Assembly (NCBI GenBank): GCA_035306625.1
Contig: DATGNS010000030.1
Span: 1 to 38,445, forward strand
From: Serpens sp035306625
Lineage (GTDB): Bacteria; Pseudomonadota; Gammaproteobacteria; Pseudomonadales; Pseudomonadaceae
Direction of reading: 5' to 3'
DNA: 38,445 bases
Under the pieces are notes generated by a model. The model made no database searches and had not been told where the DNA came from. It worked only from the letters and a program-made list of their open reading frames with translations. Shown piece by piece: positions 10,021 through 18,247 of this stretch; position 1 is the stretch's first letter; each line of letters begins with the position of its first letter. A program made the position numbers and the translations under genes.

Positions 10021-10847
10021 AACCCGCCGGCACGGCGGGCAACGGTATATTCGTCCGCCTCCGTGGTCTCCTCCCGCCCCAGCCAGCGCCAGGCCGCCCA
10101 CCCCGCCCCCAGCAGATAGAGCACCCCGCCCGGCACCCACATCAGCAGCCCGGCCAGCTGCTGGTCCGCCAGGCTGCGTGCGTCGCCGTACAGGGGCATG
10201 GGCGCGAAGGTCAGCAGCGCGCCGAGCAGGCCGGTGTGCAGCATGGTCAGCAAAATGGCGAGCAGCGCCTGGGGCGCGCGCGGTTTCGGCGCGTGCAGCA
10301 CCGCCCACCAGAACAGCCAGGCACTGAGCAGGAAACAGGCGTGTTCAATGGCATGCCACCAGAGGTTGTCCAGCGCCAGCTGGTACAGGCGCGGCACGTG
10401 CCAGATCCAGATGACCAGCCCGTGCAGCAGCGTCAGCACGCCCGGATACCGAGCGCTGCGCAGCAGGGGCTGCCACAGCCATGCGCCCCGCCAGCCCAGC
10501 ACGGCACGCCACTGCGGCAGGGGACGGGCCAGTGCGGCGAGCGGGCCGATCACCAGGATGAACAGCATGTGCTGGGTCATGTGCCAGGCCGTACTGGTTT
10601 CCGCCCGGTCATCCAGCGGCCCGAAGATGGCCAGTACCGCCAGCAGCAGGGCCAGATGGAAACAGACGATGTCGAGGCGGCGCGGCGCGACCCGCCGGCA
10701 GCCCAGCAGGTACAGCCCCCAGGCGCCCAACATCAGCAACGCGGTTATCCACAGCGGCGCGCGCTCGATCAGATGATGATCGAACAGCCCGTGGGCTCTC
10801 GCCGGCAGCGGGGCGCCCAGCGCGGCGAGCAGGATCAGGCGGCGCAT
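9999..10847 (-). CDS. ctaG: Caa3-type cytochrome oxidase assembly factor CtaG
   Basis: This 282-residue multispanning membrane protein fits the Caa3_CtaG family (PF09678), associated with building the CuB center of caa3-type oxidases and unrelated to Cox11. A signal-like start (MRRLILLAALGAPLPARAHG) is followed by about seven membrane helices. Family hallmarks are the His-rich motifs WHMTQHMLFI, IWHVPRLYQLAL and WHAIEHACFL. The start at 10847 lies 13 nt inside the end of the upstream small gene, suggesting coupling. The stop (9999-10001) and the last few codons lie in a palindromic repeat, so the extreme C-terminus may have been altered by repeat insertion. Confidence 0.82.
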   Translation of the reverse strand: MRRLILLAALGAPLPARAHGLFDHHLIERAPLWITALLMLGAWGLYLLGCRRVAPRRLDIVCFHLALLLAVLAIFGPLDDRAETSTAWHMTQHMLFILVIGPLAALARPLPQWRAVLGWRGAWLWQPLLRSARYPGVLTLLHGLVIWIWHVPRLYQLALDNLWWHAIEHACFLLSAWLFWWAVLHAPKPRAPQALLAILLTMLHTGLLGALLTFAPMPLYGDARSLADQQLAGLLMWVPGGVLYLLGAGWAAWRWLGREETTEADEYTVARRAGGLVANARR

Positions 10848-11176
10848 GGGGGCAGGCCCAGCAGAGTCAGGCCGATGAAGGCGGTGGCCAGCGCGCCCAC
10901 CAGATGCACGCCGGCCGCCAGACGCAGGACGAAGCGCTGCGGCGAGCCGGAAGGCGCGGAACGCCAGCTGAACAGCGCCAGGCCGAGCAGCAGCAGCACG
11001 GTCAGCGCGGTGAACAGACCCAGCGCGCCGTTCAGCCAGGTGGCGGCACCCAGCTCCGGCGGTGGAGGCGCCAGCGCGCAGCCGGCACCCTGGACGGCGT
11101 ACAGCACAGCGAACCACAGGGCCCAGATCACCAGACCGAGGATGCAGTGCAGCGGATGCTCGCGCAGGCGCCTCAT
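10835..11176 (-). CDS. Small three-helix membrane protein of the accessory oxidase module
   Basis: This 113-residue protein has three predicted membrane helices (about residues 9-35, 48-72 and 85-108) and a short cytoplasmic N-terminus (MRRLREHPLHC). I do not recognise a named family. The ATG at 11176 overlaps the stop of the subunit I/III fusion gene (ATGA), and its own end overlaps the start of ctaG by 13 nt, so it is locked into the oxidase operon. A small accessory subunit (subunit IV-like) or an assembly helper is the reasonable guess, resting only on size, topology and coupling. Confidence 0.75.
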   Translation of the reverse strand: MRRLREHPLHCILGLVIWALWFAVLYAVQGAGCALAPPPPELGAATWLNGALGLFTALTVLLLLGLALFSWRSAPSGSPQRFVLRLAAGVHLVGALATAFIGLTLLGLPPCAA

Positions 11177-13683
11177 GGCTTCGCCCCCAGCGGCAACAGC
11201 ACCAGCACGCCCCAGGTTATCCACAGCACACCGAGGTTGTAGAGCCACAGCTGCGCCACCACCCGCGGCTCGTAGGCCTGCCGGGCGCTGACCAGGCCCA
11301 GCCGCGCCCGTGCCGCCTGCAGGCCGGTAAGCAGGGCGGCCAGCGCGCAGTGCAGCAGGCTGTACAGCAGCAGCACCAGCACCACGGCGTCGCGGGCATG
11401 GGCGGTGGGCTGCAGATGTGAGGCGTGCAGTCCAGCGCCCAGCAGCCCGGTCTGCAGCAGGGCCAGCAGGGTCAGCCCGCACAGCGGCCAGAACGCCTGC
11501 CCGCTGCCGCGCCGCCAGCGGCGCAGCAGGAACAGCAGCCACAGGGTGCCGACGCCGAGCAACAGGGCGCTGGCCAGCAGCCAGTTGCTGGCGAGTTCGC
11601 TGCCCAGGGGCGGCGGCGAGCCCGGCGTGACCACCCGCAGGTAGAACCAGCCGAACAGCAGCGACAGGTACAGGGCACCGTTGGCCACCAGGGTCACCGC
11701 CATGCCCCACAGCCCCGGTCCGTCCAGGGTGCGCCAGTGCAGCGGCGGGTGCCGGGGCAGGCTGTCCAGGCTGGCGCCCAGGGCCAGCAGCGGCCCGTTC
11801 AGCCAGGACCAGAGCAGCAGCACGATCAGCACGGCGCCGCTCACCGCCAGCGCCAGGGCGTACAGCTTGGCCAGCAGGCTCAGGCACAGCCCGGCCAGCA
11901 GCAGGGCGGCGATCAGCGGCAGCCAGCTGTTGCCCGGCAGGTGGGTGATGTCGCGCACCCGGCCGGTCAGGGCATCGACACCCCAGGTTTCCCGGCGGCC
12001 ATGGTCGATCTCCACCAGCGCCTGTTCGCCACGGGCGATGCTCTGCGGCAGCCCGGGGTCGCGCCACAAAGGATGGCGGTTCTTCACGTCGGGCAGGCTG
12101 TTGAAGTTGTAGGAGGCCGGCGGCAGCGTGGTGGCCCATTCCAGGGTGTCGGCGCGCCAGGGATTGCTGCCCGCCGGCTTGCCGACGCGCATGTGCAGCA
12201 GCAGGTCGAGCAGGCAGGTGGCCACGCCCGCAGCCATCACGAAACTGCCGATGGAGGACACCAGGTTCGGCCAGTCCCAGCCCAGGCCGCTGTCGTAGGT
12301 GTACACGCGACGCGGCATGCCCAGCAGGCCGGTCCAGTGCATGACCAGGAAGGTCAGGTTGAAGCCGATGAACACCAGCCAGAAGCCCCACCGCCCCAGG
12401 CGCTCCGAGGGCAGCCGGCCGGAGAAGTGCGGCAGCCAGTAGTACAGGCCGGCCATGAGCGGGAAGAACATGCCGCCGACCAGCACGTAGTGCATGTGCG
12501 CCACCACGAAGTGGGTGTCGTGTACCTGCCAGTCGAAGGGCACCAGCGCCAGCATCACCCCGGTCAGCCCGCCGGCCACGAAGACGATCAGGAAGCCCAC
12601 CAGCCAGAGCATCGGCACCTGGTAGCGCGGCCGGCCCAGCCACAGGGTGGCCACCCAGGCGAACACCTGCACGCCGGTGGGAATGGCCACCAGCATGCTG
12701 GCCGCCGAGAAGAAGGCCAGCGCCAGCTGGGGAATGCCCACGGTGAACATGTGGTGCACCCACAGCCCGAAGCTGAGAAAGCCGGTGGCCAGCACGCTGA
12801 GCACCACCCAGCGGTAGCCCACCAGCGGCCGGCCGCAGAACACCGGCAGCAGGGTGGAGACGATGCCCGCCGCCGGCAGGAAGATGATGTACACCTCGGG
12901 GTGGCCGAACAGCCAGAACAGGTGCTGCCAGAGCAGCGGGTCGCCGCCGCGGGCGGGATCGAAGAACGGCAGGCCGGCGGCGCGCTCCAGCTCCAGCAGG
13001 ATGCTGCCGAGGATCAGCGGCGGAAAGCCGACCACGATCATCCCGGCCATCACCAGGATGTACCAGGCGTAGAGGGGCATCTGGTGCAGGGCCATGCCGC
13101 GGGCGCGCTGGCGCAGGATGGACACCACCAGTTCGACCCCGGCGCTGACCGCGGAAATCTCCACGAAGGTGATGCCCAGCAGCCAGAAATCGGAGTTCAC
13201 GCCCGGTGTGTGCGCCGCGCTGGACAGCGGCGTGTACATGAACCAGCCGGCCATGGGCGCCACTTCCAGCAGCAGGCTGGCGCAGAGGATCACACCGCCG
13301 AACAGGTAGCACCAGTAGCCCAGCGCCGACAGGCGCGGGAAGGCCAGGTCGCGGGCGCCGAGCATCTTGGGGATCAGGTACACCGCCAGGCCTTCCATCA
13401 TGGGCACGGCGAACAGGAACATCATCACCGTGCCGTGCATGGTGAACACCTGGTTGTACAGGTTCGGCTCCAGCAGCACGTAGTTGGGGATGGCCAGCTG
13501 GGCGCGGATCAGCATGGCCAGCAGGCCGCCGAACAGGAAGAAGGCGAAGCCGGTGACCAGGAAGCGCTTGCCGATGCTGGTGTGATTCACCCCGGACAGC
13601 GCCCGCCAGCCGCGCGGCGTGCCCCACACCGCCTCGAAGCGGTCATGCAGGCCCTGCGGGTCGACCGGTCGGCGCGGGCTCAT
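11173..13683 (-). CDS. Cytochrome c oxidase subunit I/III fusion with altered proton channels
   Basis: This 836-residue fusion joins a heme-copper oxidase subunit I (about 1-520) to a subunit III-like helical domain (about 580-836). All metal ligands are present: H83 and H398 (low-spin heme), H261, H310 and H311 (CuB), H396 (high-spin heme), plus Y265 of the His-Tyr cross-link and E263. D112 of the D-channel entrance is kept, but the following asparagine pair is S119-A120. The K-channel lysine position is Gln339 in PTGVQVF. In the subunit III part, the conserved membrane glutamate is Asn668. The standard CtaD and CoIII in this window keep all of these. The start at 13683 overlaps the end of the subunit II gene (13680). 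A terminal oxidase is very likely; proton pumping is doubtful. Confidence 0.9.
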   Translation of the reverse strand: MSPRRPVDPQGLHDRFEAVWGTPRGWRALSGVNHTSIGKRFLVTGFAFFLFGGLLAMLIRAQLAIPNYVLLEPNLYNQVFTMHGTVMMFLFAVPMMEGLAVYLIPKMLGARDLAFPRLSALGYWCYLFGGVILCASLLLEVAPMAGWFMYTPLSSAAHTPGVNSDFWLLGITFVEISAVSAGVELVVSILRQRARGMALHQMPLYAWYILVMAGMIVVGFPPLILGSILLELERAAGLPFFDPARGGDPLLWQHLFWLFGHPEVYIIFLPAAGIVSTLLPVFCGRPLVGYRWVVLSVLATGFLSFGLWVHHMFTVGIPQLALAFFSAASMLVAIPTGVQVFAWVATLWLGRPRYQVPMLWLVGFLIVFVAGGLTGVMLALVPFDWQVHDTHFVVAHMHYVLVGGMFFPLMAGLYYWLPHFSGRLPSERLGRWGFWLVFIGFNLTFLVMHWTGLLGMPRRVYTYDSGLGWDWPNLVSSIGSFVMAAGVATCLLDLLLHMRVGKPAGSNPWRADTLEWATTLPPASYNFNSLPDVKNRHPLWRDPGLPQSIARGEQALVEIDHGRRETWGVDALTGRVRDITHLPGNSWLPLIAALLLAGLCLSLLAKLYALALAVSGAVLIVLLLWSWLNGPLLALGASLDSLPRHPPLHWRTLDGPGLWGMAVTLVANGALYLSLLFGWFYLRVVTPGSPPPLGSELASNWLLASALLLGVGTLWLLFLLRRWRRGSGQAFWPLCGLTLLALLQTGLLGAGLHASHLQPTAHARDAVVLVLLLYSLLHCALAALLTGLQAARARLGLVSARQAYEPRVVAQLWLYNLGVLWITWGVLVLLPLGAKP

Positions 13684-14636
13684 GGCGCCAGACCCTCCAG
13701 CCAGACCGCCAGGACCTCCAGCGTCGCCTCGTCGACGGCGTCATGGTCGGGCATGCCGTTGCCGGGCTTCAGGCGCTGGTGCTCGCGCAGCCAGCGGCGC
13801 AGACCAGCGGCATCGTTGGCGATCACCCCGGCACCCAGGGTCGGCCGCGAGGCCAGGTCGGTGAGATCCGGCGCCCGGCCTCCGGCGCTGACCCCGGCCA
13901 CCCGGTGACAGAGCCCGCAGCGTTCGGCGAACACTTCACCGGCCGCGCCGGCTGGCGGCGCAACCGGCGGCTGTTCCGCACGGGCGTTCAGCCAGGCCTG
14001 GAACTCCGCTTCGGGCAGCACCTCGACATGGAGGATCATGTGGGCGTGCTGGGTGCCGCAGAACTCCGCGCACTGGCCGCGCAACACCCCTTCACGCGCC
14101 GGATGCAGACGCAGCCGACCTTGGCGGCCCGGGGTCATGTCCAGCTTGCCGCCCAGGCTGGGTACCCAGAAGGCATGGATGACATCGGCGCTGGCCACCT
14201 CGATGTCCACCGGTCGGCCCACCGGCAGGATCAGCTGGTTGGCAGTGATCACCCCCTGCGGATAACGCACCTCCCACCACCACTGGTGGCCGGTGACGGC
14301 GATGCGCAGCGCGTCCTCGCCGGGCACCGGCAGCATGCCGCGCGCCGCGTTCACCCCGTAGAACAGCAGCGCGGTCACCGTCACGCCGGGCAGCAGCAGG
14401 CCGCCACCGACCACCAGCCACTGCTGCACGCGCCGTGCCTGACGCTGGTCGTACTGCCGCGGCCGGCGGAACAGGCCATACAGCCAGAGCCCCGTGACCA
14501 GCAGCAGCACGGCGCCGGCCACGCTGCTCATCACCCACCACAGGCGCGCCAGCTCGGCGGCGGTGGCGCTGGCCGGATCCAGGGCCGACTGCGGCCCCCG
14601 GCAACCGACCAGCCACGGAACCGTGGCCACCGGCAC
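13680..14636 (-). CDS. Cytochrome c oxidase subunit II with C-terminal cytochrome c (caa3 type)
   Basis: This subunit accepts electrons at CuA and passes them to subunit I. Counting from GTG 14636 (318 residues): a lipobox-like LVGC (C12), two membrane helices, the aromatic electron-entry patch GHQWWWE, CuA ligands H154, C189, E191, C193, H197 and M200, then a cytochrome c domain with CGLCH (240-244) and a likely axial Met295. The start is uncertain. GTG 14636 leaves a signal peptide lacking basic residues, CTG 14645 adds little, and an in-frame ATG further up would overlap the divergent DUF2231 gene. It is the first gene of the accessory oxidase operon and overlaps the fusion gene by 4 nt. 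Confidence 0.85.
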   Translation of the reverse strand: MPVATVPWLVGCRGPQSALDPASATAAELARLWWVMSSVAGAVLLLVTGLWLYGLFRRPRQYDQRQARRVQQWLVVGGGLLLPGVTVTALLFYGVNAARGMLPVPGEDALRIAVTGHQWWWEVRYPQGVITANQLILPVGRPVDIEVASADVIHAFWVPSLGGKLDMTPGRQGRLRLHPAREGVLRGQCAEFCGTQHAHMILHVEVLPEAEFQAWLNARAEQPPVAPPAGAAGEVFAERCGLCHRVAGVSAGGRAPDLTDLASRPTLGAGVIANDAAGLRRWLREHQRLKPGNGMPDHDAVDEATLEVLAVWLEGLAP

Positions 14637-14672
14637 GGTCCACAGTAGTGAACGCCCCCCGGAGCCGCGCCC

Positions 14673-15140
14673 ATGCCCCGCGACACCCCCGAAGTCATTC
14701 CCAGCAACGCAGCCATCGGCGGCCATCCGCTGCACCCGATGATGATCCACTTCCCGGTGGCCGCCCTGCTCGGGCTGGTGGGCGCTGATCTGGCCTACTT
14801 CTGGACCCTGGATCCCTTCTGGTGGCGGGCCGGCCTGTGGCTGTCCGGGGTCGGCGCCTTCGGCGGCTGGATCGCCAGCAGCGCCGGGCTGGTGGACCTG
14901 CTCACGGTGGCGCAGATCCGTCGCAAGATCACCGCCTGGTGCCATGCGCTGCTGGCGGTGATGATGCTGTCCGTCGCCTCGCTGAACTGGGTGCTGCGCG
15001 TCGGCAGCTCGCCGGATGACGGCTACCTGCTGTGGGGGTTGGGGCTGTCGCTGCTCACCGCCGGGCTGATCGCCCTGGCGGCCTTTCTCGGCGGGCGCCT
15101 GGTCTACGAACATGCGGTGGCCGTGGTGGGACAGGAGTAG
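14673..15140 (+). CDS. DUF2231 membrane protein
   Basis: This 155-residue protein has about four membrane helices and the hallmark GGHPLHPMMIHFPVA near the N-terminus, whose histidines are typical of DUF2231 proteins. The family is often found near cytochrome and heme-copper genes, and heme binding has been suggested but not shown to my knowledge. It is divergent from the accessory subunit II gene with only about 36 nt between the proposed starts, too little for two independent promoters. It ends 2 nt before the end of the convergent HemJ/CopD-like gene. Confidence 0.82.
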   Translation: MPRDTPEVIPSNAAIGGHPLHPMMIHFPVAALLGLVGADLAYFWTLDPFWWRAGLWLSGVGAFGGWIASSAGLVDLLTVAQIRRKITAWCHALLAVMMLSVASLNWVLRVGSSPDDGYLLWGLGLSLLTAGLIALAAFLGGRLVYEHAVAVVGQE

Positions 15141-15142
15141 CC

Positions 15143-15568
15143 TCATGCCGGCCCCCAGTCGGGCTTGGCCAGCACCAGCCACAGGGTGAGCGCCACCAGC
15201 AGCGCCGCCAGACTGCCCAGCCCGGTGCATTCCAGCGCCAGCGCCCGCTCCGGCTGGCGCTCCAGACGCAGCACCAGCACACCGCACAGGGCATGGCAGA
15301 GGGCCATGCCCGCCACCGCCGCCAGTTTCAGGGCCAGCCAGCCGGCCCAGCGGCCGTCGAGCAGGAACAGCAGGGTACCGGAGCCGATGGCCAGCAGGGC
15401 GGCCGGGGTGGCGAACAGGGTGAAGACCAGGCGGACCGGATAGTCCGTCTCGGGGTGCAGGCGGGAGTGGTCACCCTGGGCGCTGGAGGCGATCAGCGCC
15501 GGCAGGTACAGCAGGCTGCCGCACCAGCACAGCAGGGCGGCGAAATGCAGCAGTTTCAGCCACGGCAT
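15143..15568 (-). CDS. HemJ/CopD-like four-helix membrane protein
   Basis: This 141-residue protein has four predicted membrane helices. The opening WLKLLHFAALLCWCGSLLYLP closely resembles the start of HemJ (the UPF0093 protoporphyrinogen oxidase family) and of CopD-like proteins, including the first-helix histidine. The third helix carries the LK...H pattern (WLALKLAAVAGMALCH) also seen in HemJ. The start at 15568 is supported by GGAGG 8 nt upstream; the open frame extends to 15595 without such support. It sits downstream of the sco gene on the same strand, 82 nt away, with a 10-bp hairpin between. A role in heme supply or copper handling for the oxidases is inferred. Confidence 0.72.
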   Translation of the reverse strand: MPWLKLLHFAALLCWCGSLLYLPALIASSAQGDHSRLHPETDYPVRLVFTLFATPAALLAIGSGTLLFLLDGRWAGWLALKLAAVAGMALCHALCGVLVLRLERQPERALALECTGLGSLAALLVALTLWLVLAKPDWGPA

Positions 15569-15599
15569 CCGGGTCCCTCCAGAAGTGCCCGGCAAGCCG

Positions 15600-15631
15600 G
15601 GCGGCGGGTTCTGCTTGTGTGACCCGCCGCC
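15600..15631. other. GC-rich hairpin between sco and the HemJ/CopD-like gene
   Basis: GGCGGCGGGT (15600-15609) and its exact complement (15622-15631) form a 10-bp stem with a 12-nt loop. It lies between the sco stop and the next start on the same strand. No T-run follows on either strand, so it is not a standard terminator. It could be an attenuating or RNA-stabilising hairpin. Confidence 0.45.
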
Positions 15632-15650
15632 GGCGAAACTGTTCAGCGCC

Positions 15651-16286
15651 TCAGGGCTGGCTGGCCAGCAGCGGCGGCAGCGCCTCGGCCAGCTTCTGCA
15701 CCTTCAGCGGCGCGCGGATGAAACCGTGCTGGCGGCCATCCGGGCCCAGCAGGGCCAGGTTGGCGCTGTGATCGACGGTGTAGTTCTCCTGGCGCGTGTC
15801 GCCGGGAATGAAGGGAATGCCGACTCGCCCGGACAGGGTCTGGATGTTCTCCAGTTCGCCGGTCAGGCCGCGAAAACCGGCGTCGAAGAAGCCCAGGTAC
15901 TGCTTCAGCTGCTCGGGCGTGTCGCGGGCCGGATCCACCGTCACCATGAGCACCTGCAGGCGCTGGCGGTCCTCCTCGCCCAGCAGGCCCTGCAGCTGGC
16001 GCAGTTCGGCCAGGGTGGTCGGGCAGATGTCCGGGCAGAAGGTGTAGCCGAAGAACATCAGCGTCCAGCGCCCGGTCAGGCTGTCGACCGCCTGCGCCTG
16101 GCCATCCTGGTCGGTGAGGGTCAGTGCCGGCAGCTCGCGACTTTGCGGCAGCAGGACAATGCCGGCATCGAGCAGGACCGCCGGATTCATCTGCTGGGTG
16201 CGGCTGAGCGCCTTGTAGACGGTCAGGCCCATCACCAGGGCCACCAGGGCGACGAGAACGGCTACGGTCGTTTGGGTACGGGTCAT
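15651..16286 (-). CDS. senC: Sco-type copper chaperone for cytochrome oxidase
   Basis: This 211-residue Sco1/SenC protein has one N-terminal membrane anchor (about residues 8-26) and a periplasmic thioredoxin fold. The copper-binding CxxxC is C84-C88 (FCPDICP) and the third ligand is H173 in VDHSAN. It delivers copper to the CuA site of subunit II, plausibly for both oxidases encoded here. The ATG at 16286 overlaps the ctaB stop (ATGA), so it is co-translated with the heme O synthase. In P. aeruginosa the same position holds PA0114 (senC). Confidence 0.93.
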   Translation of the reverse strand: MTRTQTTVAVLVALVALVMGLTVYKALSRTQQMNPAVLLDAGIVLLPQSRELPALTLTDQDGQAQAVDSLTGRWTLMFFGYTFCPDICPTTLAELRQLQGLLGEEDRQRLQVLMVTVDPARDTPEQLKQYLGFFDAGFRGLTGELENIQTLSGRVGIPFIPGDTRQENYTVDHSANLALLGPDGRQHGFIRAPLKVQKLAEALPPLLASQP

Positions 16287-17188
16287 GTCGGCAACAACGG
16301 CAGGTAGTGGTCCACCAGCAGTGCGATGAACAGCAGGAACAGGTAGGCGATAGAGTACCTGAAGGTATCGATGGCGGCGCGTGGCCGGCTGTCACGGTAC
16401 AGCACCCAGGCCCAGTACAGGAATCGGCCACCCAGCAGCAGCGCGCAGACCAGGTAGGGTACTCCACTCATGCGGATGGCGAAGGGCAGCAGGCTCACCG
16501 CCAGCAGGATCAGGGTGTACAGCAGGATATGTACCTTGGTGTACCGCTCGCCATGGGTCACCGGCAGCATGGGGATATCGGCCCGGGCGTATTCGTCCCG
16601 GCGGTGGATGGCCAGCGCCCAGAAGTGCGGCGGCGTCCAGGCGAAGATGATCAGCACCAGCAGCAGCGGCTCGGCGCTCAGGTGACCGCTGACCGCCACC
16701 CAGCCAAGCAGCGGCGGCGCCGCGCCGGCCAGACCGCCGATCACGATATTCTGCGGCGTGGCGCGCTTGAGAAAACCGGTGTAGATGGCCGCATAACCCA
16801 CCAGCGAAGCCAGGGTCAGCCAGGCGGTGAGCGCATTGGTGAAGGTCAGCAGCAGGGCCTGGCCGACCAGGGCCAGCAGCAGGGCAAAACCCAGCGCGGC
16901 ACGGGGCGAGACGCGGCCGCTGGTCACCGGCCGGCGTCGGGTGCGGGCCATCAGCGCGTCGATGTGGCGGTCCACCACATGGTTCACGGTGGCAGCCGCG
17001 CCGGCGCACAGGCCGATGCCCAGGTTGCCGAACAGCAGCACCGTCCAGGGCACTCCGGCGCGGGTAGCCAGGAACATGCCCACCAGCGAGGTGATCAGCA
17101 TCAGCAGCACGACCCGAGGCTTGGTCAGCTCCAGATAGTCGCGCCAGGTGGCGCGGGCGACGCGCTCGACATGCGGCAGGGTGGTCAT
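16283..17188 (-). CDS. ctaB: Protoheme IX farnesyltransferase (heme O synthase)
   Basis: This UbiA-type prenyltransferase (301 residues, about nine helices) adds a farnesyl group to heme B to make heme O. The two prenyl-diphosphate/Mg motifs are visible: NHVVDRHIDALMARTRRRP early, and the later block HRRDEYARADIPMLP. TKPRVV at the N-terminus is also typical. The ATG at 17188 overlaps the ctaA stop, and the end overlaps the sco start. Together with ctaA it supplies heme A to both oxidases. The open frame continues upstream to 17938, but that is a shadow of ctaA. Also called cyoE. Confidence 0.95.
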   Translation of the reverse strand: MTTLPHVERVARATWRDYLELTKPRVVLLMLITSLVGMFLATRAGVPWTVLLFGNLGIGLCAGAAATVNHVVDRHIDALMARTRRRPVTSGRVSPRAALGFALLLALVGQALLLTFTNALTAWLTLASLVGYAAIYTGFLKRATPQNIVIGGLAGAAPPLLGWVAVSGHLSAEPLLLVLIIFAWTPPHFWALAIHRRDEYARADIPMLPVTHGERYTKVHILLYTLILLAVSLLPFAIRMSGVPYLVCALLLGGRFLYWAWVLYRDSRPRAAIDTFRYSIAYLFLLFIALLVDHYLPLLPT

Positions 17189-18228
17189 GACAAGGCTCCT
17201 TCTCGGACGGCCTGGCGTTCCGGCAGCGGCCGCACCAGCAGCACGCCGGCCGGTCGGCGCAGGCGAAAATGGATCAGCACCATCATCAGCAGCAGCGCGG
17301 CACCCCCGGCGTTGTGGGCCAGGGCTACCGGCAGCGGCAGATGCAACAGCACGTTGGCCACCCCCAGCGCCAGCTGCAGCAACAGCGCCAGCAGCAGTCC
17401 CTTCGCCAGTCGCCGCAGCCCGGCGGCATGCAGGCGCCAGGCCAGCAGCAGGACAAACAGACCGACGACCAGCGCTCCCAGGCGGTGGCTGACATGGATG
17501 GCGGTCCGCGCCGCGCCGTCCAGCTGGCCACCCAGATAGTTGGGGCCCTTTTCCTGGGCCACATGGAAGCCATGGGTGAAATCCATCGGCGGCCACCACT
17601 GGCCCTGGCAGGTGGGCAGGTCGATGCAGGCCAGCGCCGCGTAGTTGGCGCTGACCCAGCCGCCCAGGCTGATCTGCCCGATGACCAGCAGCAGGGTCAG
17701 CCAGGCCAGCAGCCGCAGCAGGCGGGGAACCGCCGGCAGCGGCGGCAGGCGCCCGGAAAGGCGCAGGGAGAGCAGGAACAGCAGGCCCAGGGTGGCGAAG
17801 CCGCCGAGCAGGTGGGCCAGCACCACCTGGGGCCAGAGCTTGAGGGTCACGGTCCACATGCCGAAGGCGGCCTGCAGGATCACCAGCCCCAGCAGCAGGA
17901 GCGGCAGGCGCAGCGGCTGGCCCTGGCGGTCGCGCCACTGGATGGCGCGCAGCGCCAGCACCAGGATCACCAGCCCCAGCAGGCCGGCGACATAGCGGTG
18001 CACCATCTCGTTCCAGCCCTTGTCGATTTCCAGGGGAGCGTCAGGAAAGCGCAGGGCGGCCACCTCCTGGGCGCGCTCGCTCATGGGCACGCCCAGGAAG
18101 CCGTAGCAGCCCGGCCAGTCGGGGCAGCCCAGCCCCGCATGGGTCAGGCGCGTGTAGGCGCCGAGCATGACCACCACCGCCGCCAGCAGGGTGGCGAAGA
18201 TGGCCAGACCGAATCCGGGTCGACTCAT
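17185..18228 (-). CDS. ctaA: Heme A synthase (CtaA/Cox15)
   Basis: This 347-residue membrane enzyme oxidises heme O to heme A. The first helix is followed by YTRLTHAGLGCPDWPGC with the heme-ligand His30 and the cysteine pair C35/C41; further heme histidines are in EMVHRYVAG, HVSHRLGAL and AHNAGG. This is the two-fold repeated architecture of the family. The ATG at 18228 has a strong upstream AAGGAGGG. It is 19 nt downstream of the Sco-like gene and overlaps ctaB by 4 nt. Confidence 0.94.
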   Translation of the reverse strand: MSRPGFGLAIFATLLAAVVVMLGAYTRLTHAGLGCPDWPGCYGFLGVPMSERAQEVAALRFPDAPLEIDKGWNEMVHRYVAGLLGLVILVLALRAIQWRDRQGQPLRLPLLLLGLVILQAAFGMWTVTLKLWPQVVLAHLLGGFATLGLLFLLSLRLSGRLPPLPAVPRLLRLLAWLTLLLVIGQISLGGWVSANYAALACIDLPTCQGQWWPPMDFTHGFHVAQEKGPNYLGGQLDGAARTAIHVSHRLGALVVGLFVLLLAWRLHAAGLRRLAKGLLLALLLQLALGVANVLLHLPLPVALAHNAGGAALLLMMVLIHFRLRRPAGVLLVRPLPERQAVREGALS

Positions 18229-18247
18229 GGTTCCCTCCTTGGAGCCG

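Noticed and set aside
10835..13627. A 930-codon minus-strand frame over the I/III fusion
   Set aside because: Only its last 113 codons (from 11176) are real. The rest is Arg/Ala/Gly-rich out-of-frame sequence of the fusion gene.
15600..15631. Rho-independent terminator after sco
   Set aside because: The 10-bp GC stem is perfect but has no T-run on either strand, so it is listed only as a hairpin.
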